The translations under genes and the position numbers were made by a program. Below are positions 6,299 through 8,639 of a stretch of DNA of 8,639 nt, piece by piece. Every line of letters begins with the position of its first letter. The first letter of the stretch is position 1. The notes beneath the pieces are model-generated. The model was not told the DNA's origin. It worked only from the letters and a program-made list of their open reading frames with translations, and ran no database searches. Source of the DNA: an uncultured Lachnospiraceae bacterium (GTDB lineage Bacteria; Bacillota; Clostridia; Lachnospirales; Lachnospiraceae). Where the stretch lies: contig CAMTBF010000122.1 in NCBI GenBank assembly GCA_947068385.1, forward strand, positions 1 through 8,639. The letters run 5' to 3'.

Positions 6299-7067
6299 AT
6301 GCCATGTCCGCCATGATCCCCTTCATGATATGCTCCCCTAAGATATAAGCCCCGAGATACAGCCCCAGACAGCCCGTCATCACAGCGATGCCTGTGAAAT
6401 TATGATAGAGCGAATCGAAATATCCCGGATTTCCCATATCTATGTAGAACAGTATCCCGAAGGGCATGATCTTCATGATCGTCAGCTCCATCTTCTTGCC
6501 CCCCAAAAGCATCCGGATCTCCTGGCGCAGCTCGATCTGCCTGCCTATCTGGTTAGCGGAATTCCGGATGATCTCCGCCATGTTTCCGCCGTTCCTCTTG
6601 GCTAGGGCAAAAATCTGGGCAAACTGGGCAATCTCCTCGCATAAACTCCGCCCTGCCATGTCCACCAGAAGCTCCTCCAGGGGGATATTGATGTGCAGCC
6701 CTCTCCTGATAAGCTTCAGCTCCTGGCAGATCGGGGCATCCTCCCCGTACATCAATGCCATGTCCTGCCTGCACTCCAGAAAGGCGTTCTCCACGGAATA
6801 CCCCGCCTGCAGGGACGTGGCCACCGCCAGGATGCACTCCCGAAACTGCGCGTTCAGCTCCTCCCTGGCCTTTTCCATCTTCTGTCTCCTTATCAGCCCA
6901 AAGGCAAATACCCCTATGGCGGAGAGCGGAGCCAATGCCAGGAAGCTCCGGTAGAAGAAGTAGGCGAAGACCCCCGTCACGCCCGCGCAGAGCAGGACGG
7001 CCCTGGCCCTCTCTCCCTTCTTCCAGTGGTATCTATGAGATTCCTGCCGCTTTAAGCTTGTCCTCAT
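6297..7067 (-). CDS. tadB: TadB-like T2SS F-family membrane protein
   Basis: A 256-residue inner-membrane protein. Two adjacent N-terminal helices (about 22-39 and 41-58) are followed by a cytoplasmic F domain (~65-195) with the conserved LQAGYSVENAF stretch (86-96) and KRNGGNMAEIIRNSANQI (157-174). One or two C-terminal helices lie at about 196-210 and 225-245. TadB pairs with TadC as the platform that transmits CpaF motion to the growing pilus. The ATG at 7067 has AGGAGG at 7077-7082, an 8-9 base spacer, and lies inside the cpaF gene, giving a 35-base overlap. The N-terminus is basic and cytoplasmic (MRTSLKRQESHRYHWKKGER). Its stop is embedded in the tadC ribosome site. No truncation or unusual feature is seen. 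Confidence 0.92.
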   Translation of the reverse strand: MRTSLKRQESHRYHWKKGERARAVLLCAGVTGVFAYFFYRSFLALAPLSAIGVFAFGLIRRQKMEKAREELNAQFRECILAVATSLQAGYSVENAFLECRQDMALMYGEDAPICQELKLIRRGLHINIPLEELLVDMAGRSLCEEIAQFAQIFALAKRNGGNMAEIIRNSANQIGRQIELRQEIRMLLGGKKMELTIMKIMPFGILFYIDMGNPGYFDSLYHNFTGIAVMTGCLGLYLGAYILGEHIMKGIMADMA

Positions 7068-8247
7068 GGAGCAGCCCTCCTTTCCCGCACAGCTTCCCCA
7101 CTACCCGGCCCCTATCGTCCTCCCCGGATTCCTCAAAGACGAACAGCGGGTTCAGCTTGATCTCATTCTGTTCGCAGCAGATCACCTCCGTGATCTCCAG
7201 CACCTTTCTGGATTTGTCCCGCAGCCTTCCCAGATGCACGATCACATCCAGGCCGGAGGCTATCTGCTGCCTGATCGCCGCCAGGGGAAGCTCCATCCCC
7301 ATGAGCACCATGTTCTCCAGCCTGGCCAGCATGTCCCTGGCGCTGTTGGCATGGCCGGTGGACATGCTTCCGTCGTGCCCCGTGTTCAGGCACTGGAGCA
7401 TGTCGATGGCCTCGGCCCCGCGCACCTCCCCTACGACGATCCTGTCCGGCCGCATCCGCAGGGAGGACTTGATCAGATCCCGCATGGTGATCTCATTGCA
7501 GCCCTCCACGTTGCTGTTGCGGGTCTCCAGCCGCACCAGATTGGGGAGCCCCTGAAGCTGCAGCTCCGCGCTGTCCTCAATGGTGATGACCCTTTCCTCC
7601 GAGGGGATATAGCAGGACAGGACGTTCAGGAAGGTGGTCTTGCCGCTTCCCGTGCCGCCGCTGATGAAGACATTGTACCTGGCCTTCACCAGCTTCTCCA
7701 GAAAGGCGGCGGCTTCCCGGGAAATAGAATCGCTCTGGATCAGCTGCTCCATGGTGATGGGCTTCTCGGGGAACCGTCTGATTGTGACGATCGGGCCGTT
7801 CAGCGCTATGGGGTTCATGACGATATTGACCCTGGCCCCGTCGGCCAGCCTTGCGTCCACGATGGGGGAGGCCTCGTTCACCACCCGGTTGCATCCCGCC
7901 ACGATCTGCTGTATCACGTCCTGGAGCTTCTCCGTGGACTCGAAGCTGATGTCCAGCTCCCGCAGCCTTCCGTTCTGCTCCACGAAGATATGGTCCTTTC
8001 CGTTGATCATGATTTCCGTGACAGAGCTGTCCTCCACGAATATCTGCAGGATGTCCAGCCTGCGGAGGGAATCGAACAGCTCCTGCCTCAGCCTTCTGCG
8101 GGTTTCCACCGGCCAGGCCATCAGCTGCTGCTCCAGGATGACCTGGTCTATGGTATCCTCCACCTCGGCGTCCGTGAAATCCTTCACAAAGTCCATCCGC
8201 TCCTGCACCCTGCTGCGCAGCTCCTTTTTCAGCTCCGTATATTCCAT
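7033..8247 (-). CDS. cpaF: CpaF/TadA traffic ATPase
   Basis: A 404-residue secretion ATPase that powers Flp pilus assembly at the cytoplasmic membrane. The N-terminal ~100 residues are the helical domain seen in CpaF. The catalytic core shows Walker A GGTGSGKTT (197-205, K203), an acidic box RVITIEDSAEL (about 226-236), Walker B with RIVVGEVRG (E274), and the His box GHDGSMSTGHANSARDM (H291, H299). R-rich VTIRRFPEKP before Walker A is also typical. All catalytic residues are present, so the enzyme should be active. The ATG at 8247 overlaps the tadZ remnant stop by one base (TGATG) and has GAGGGGA 6 bases upstream. A longer in-frame reading from 8574 would place 109 residues in the wrong frame of the tadZ remnant and is rejected. 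The 3' end overlaps tadB by 35 bases. Confidence 0.96.
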   Translation of the reverse strand: MEYTELKKELRSRVQERMDFVKDFTDAEVEDTIDQVILEQQLMAWPVETRRRLRQELFDSLRRLDILQIFVEDSSVTEIMINGKDHIFVEQNGRLRELDISFESTEKLQDVIQQIVAGCNRVVNEASPIVDARLADGARVNIVMNPIALNGPIVTIRRFPEKPITMEQLIQSDSISREAAAFLEKLVKARYNVFISGGTGSGKTTFLNVLSCYIPSEERVITIEDSAELQLQGLPNLVRLETRNSNVEGCNEITMRDLIKSSLRMRPDRIVVGEVRGAEAIDMLQCLNTGHDGSMSTGHANSARDMLARLENMVLMGMELPLAAIRQQIASGLDVIVHLGRLRDKSRKVLEITEVICCEQNEIKLNPLFVFEESGEDDRGRVVGKLCGKGGLLHEDKLKAAGIS

Positions 8248-8546
8248 CAGCTCTCCCCTCCCTCCTCCAGCTCCCCGAGAAGCCCCTTCACCAGATCCGC
8301 CAGATCCCCCTTCGTCAGCTGCTCCAGCTCCTCCGGCAGCTTCCGGATATGGGAGAGGGACAGCCGCTTCGTCTTCCCCAGCACATCGCCGTATTCGTAC
8401 AGAGCCAGAACCTGTTCGTATTGGAGCAGCTTGCCCCTGGCGATTCTGTCCTCCATGGTCAGCGTATAGACATGCCTGCACATCCTGAGGATCTCGAACA
8501 GCCCCTGCATGCTCTCTCCCAAGTCCAGGACTACATACTCGTATTC
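8247..8546 (-). pseudogene. tadZ: C-terminal remnant of a TadZ/ParA-like ATPase
   Basis: The open segment gives 99 residues. It begins EYEYVVLDLGES, which matches the Walker B region of ParA/MinD-like TadZ proteins (hydrophobic strand ending in an aspartate). It continues with LRMCRHVYTLTMEDRIARGKL, like the switch and later strands of that fold, and ends in a Glu-rich helix just before cpaF, where tadZ normally lies. TadZ localises the Tad machine at the pole or membrane. Directly upstream in the same frame are two TAG stops (8547-8549 and 8562-8564) and then a 17-bp tandem array, so the N-terminal two thirds (P-loop and switch I) are not joined to this part. A TTG at 8522 or the ATG at 8510 could restart translation of a short C-terminal piece, mainly coupling to cpaF. 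Alternatives are an assembly error at the edge of a contig or a true disruption. Confidence 0.7.
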
Positions 8547-8552
8547 CTATCC

Positions 8553-8639
8553 TTCCATCCGCTATGTCTCCCATCCGCCCTTGCCGCTACTCCACCCTTG
8601 CCTCCCCTCCACCCTTGCCGTTCCTCCGCCCTTGCCTCC
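8553..8639 (-). repeat. 17-bp G-rich tandem array (about five units, runs to window edge)
   Basis: Minus-strand units GGCAAGGGCGGAGGAAC, GGCAAGGGTGGAGGGGA, GGCAAGGGTGGAGTAGC and GGCAAGGGCGGATGGGA occupy 8636-8620, 8619-8603, 8602-8586 and 8585-8569. A fifth, 16-base degenerate copy lies at 8568-8553, and three more bases (8639-8637) suggest continuation beyond the edge. The core GGCAAGGG(C/T)GGA is invariant in the first four. The unit is not a multiple of three. The strand is almost pure purine with many GG runs, so it could fold as a two-layer G-quadruplex. There are no unique spacers, so it is not a CRISPR array. Confidence 0.85.

Noticed and set aside
7066..8469. Long plus-strand open frame of 467 codons opposite cpaF
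   Set aside because: It is the antisense shadow of a GC-rich gene with conserved catalytic motifs on the other strand; its product is Pro/His/Gln-rich and resembles no family.
8248..8574. N-terminal extension of CpaF to an upstream in-frame ATG at 8574 (109 extra residues)
   Set aside because: The extension is low-complexity Gly/Arg/Ala-rich, overlaps the real tadZ frame, and the ATG at 8247 has a good ribosome site and the usual CpaF N-terminus.
8522..8574. Phase variation of tadZ by change in 17-bp repeat number
   Set aside because: Two stops in the tadZ frame lie between the array and the remnant, so no copy number would join the two halves in frame.
8553..8639. CRISPR array at the right edge
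   Set aside because: The repeats are 17 bases, directly adjacent, with no unique spacers between them.

Overview
The window holds a single minus-strand gene cluster for a Tad (tight adherence, Flp/type IVb pilus) assembly machine. It looks like a GC-rich, Gram-positive anaerobe of the Clostridia, most likely a Lachnospiraceae-type gut bacterium. The reasons are strong AGGAGG-type ribosome sites, the gene order, a DUF5702-type protein, a DUF6382-like/FHA protein and the absence of any secretin or other outer-membrane Tad gene within the window. The taxonomic call is an inference from gene content and style, not from a marker gene.

Read in the direction of transcription (right to left) the order is: the C-terminal remnant of a TadZ/ParA-like ATPase (8247-8546), the CpaF/TadA traffic ATPase (7033-8247), TadB (6297-7067), TadC with a large extracytoplasmic insert (4848-6284), a 58-residue Flp pilin (4628-4804), a TadG-like DUF5702 protein (3141-4628), a TadE-like pseudopilin with two Cys/His motifs (2121-3119), a short A24 prepilin peptidase (1705-2115), a second TadE-like pseudopilin (1216-1659), and a DUF6382-like protein with a C-terminal FHA domain that runs off the left edge (1-1207). 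Genes overlap or are separated by fewer than about 50 bases throughout, so this is almost certainly one operon. No promoter or terminator is visible inside the window; the promoter should lie beyond the right edge.

The genes fit one process. CpaF hydrolyses ATP on the cytoplasmic face and drives the TadB/TadC membrane platform. The peptidase trims Flp and the pseudopilins. Flp forms the fibre, and the TadE/TadG-like proteins probably prime or cap it. The FHA protein may link assembly to Ser/Thr phosphorylation.

Both edges are abnormal. On the right, a 17-bp G-rich tandem array directly abuts the broken tadZ reading frame. On the left, the FHA frame passes into an AT-rich stretch with a 13-bp direct repeat at 19-bp spacing, resembling the end of an insertion sequence. 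The main candidates for novelty are these two edges, the paired HxxxxC/CxxC motifs in the long TadE-like protein, and the Ig-like insert in TadC. There is no gene-free stretch over 300 bases.
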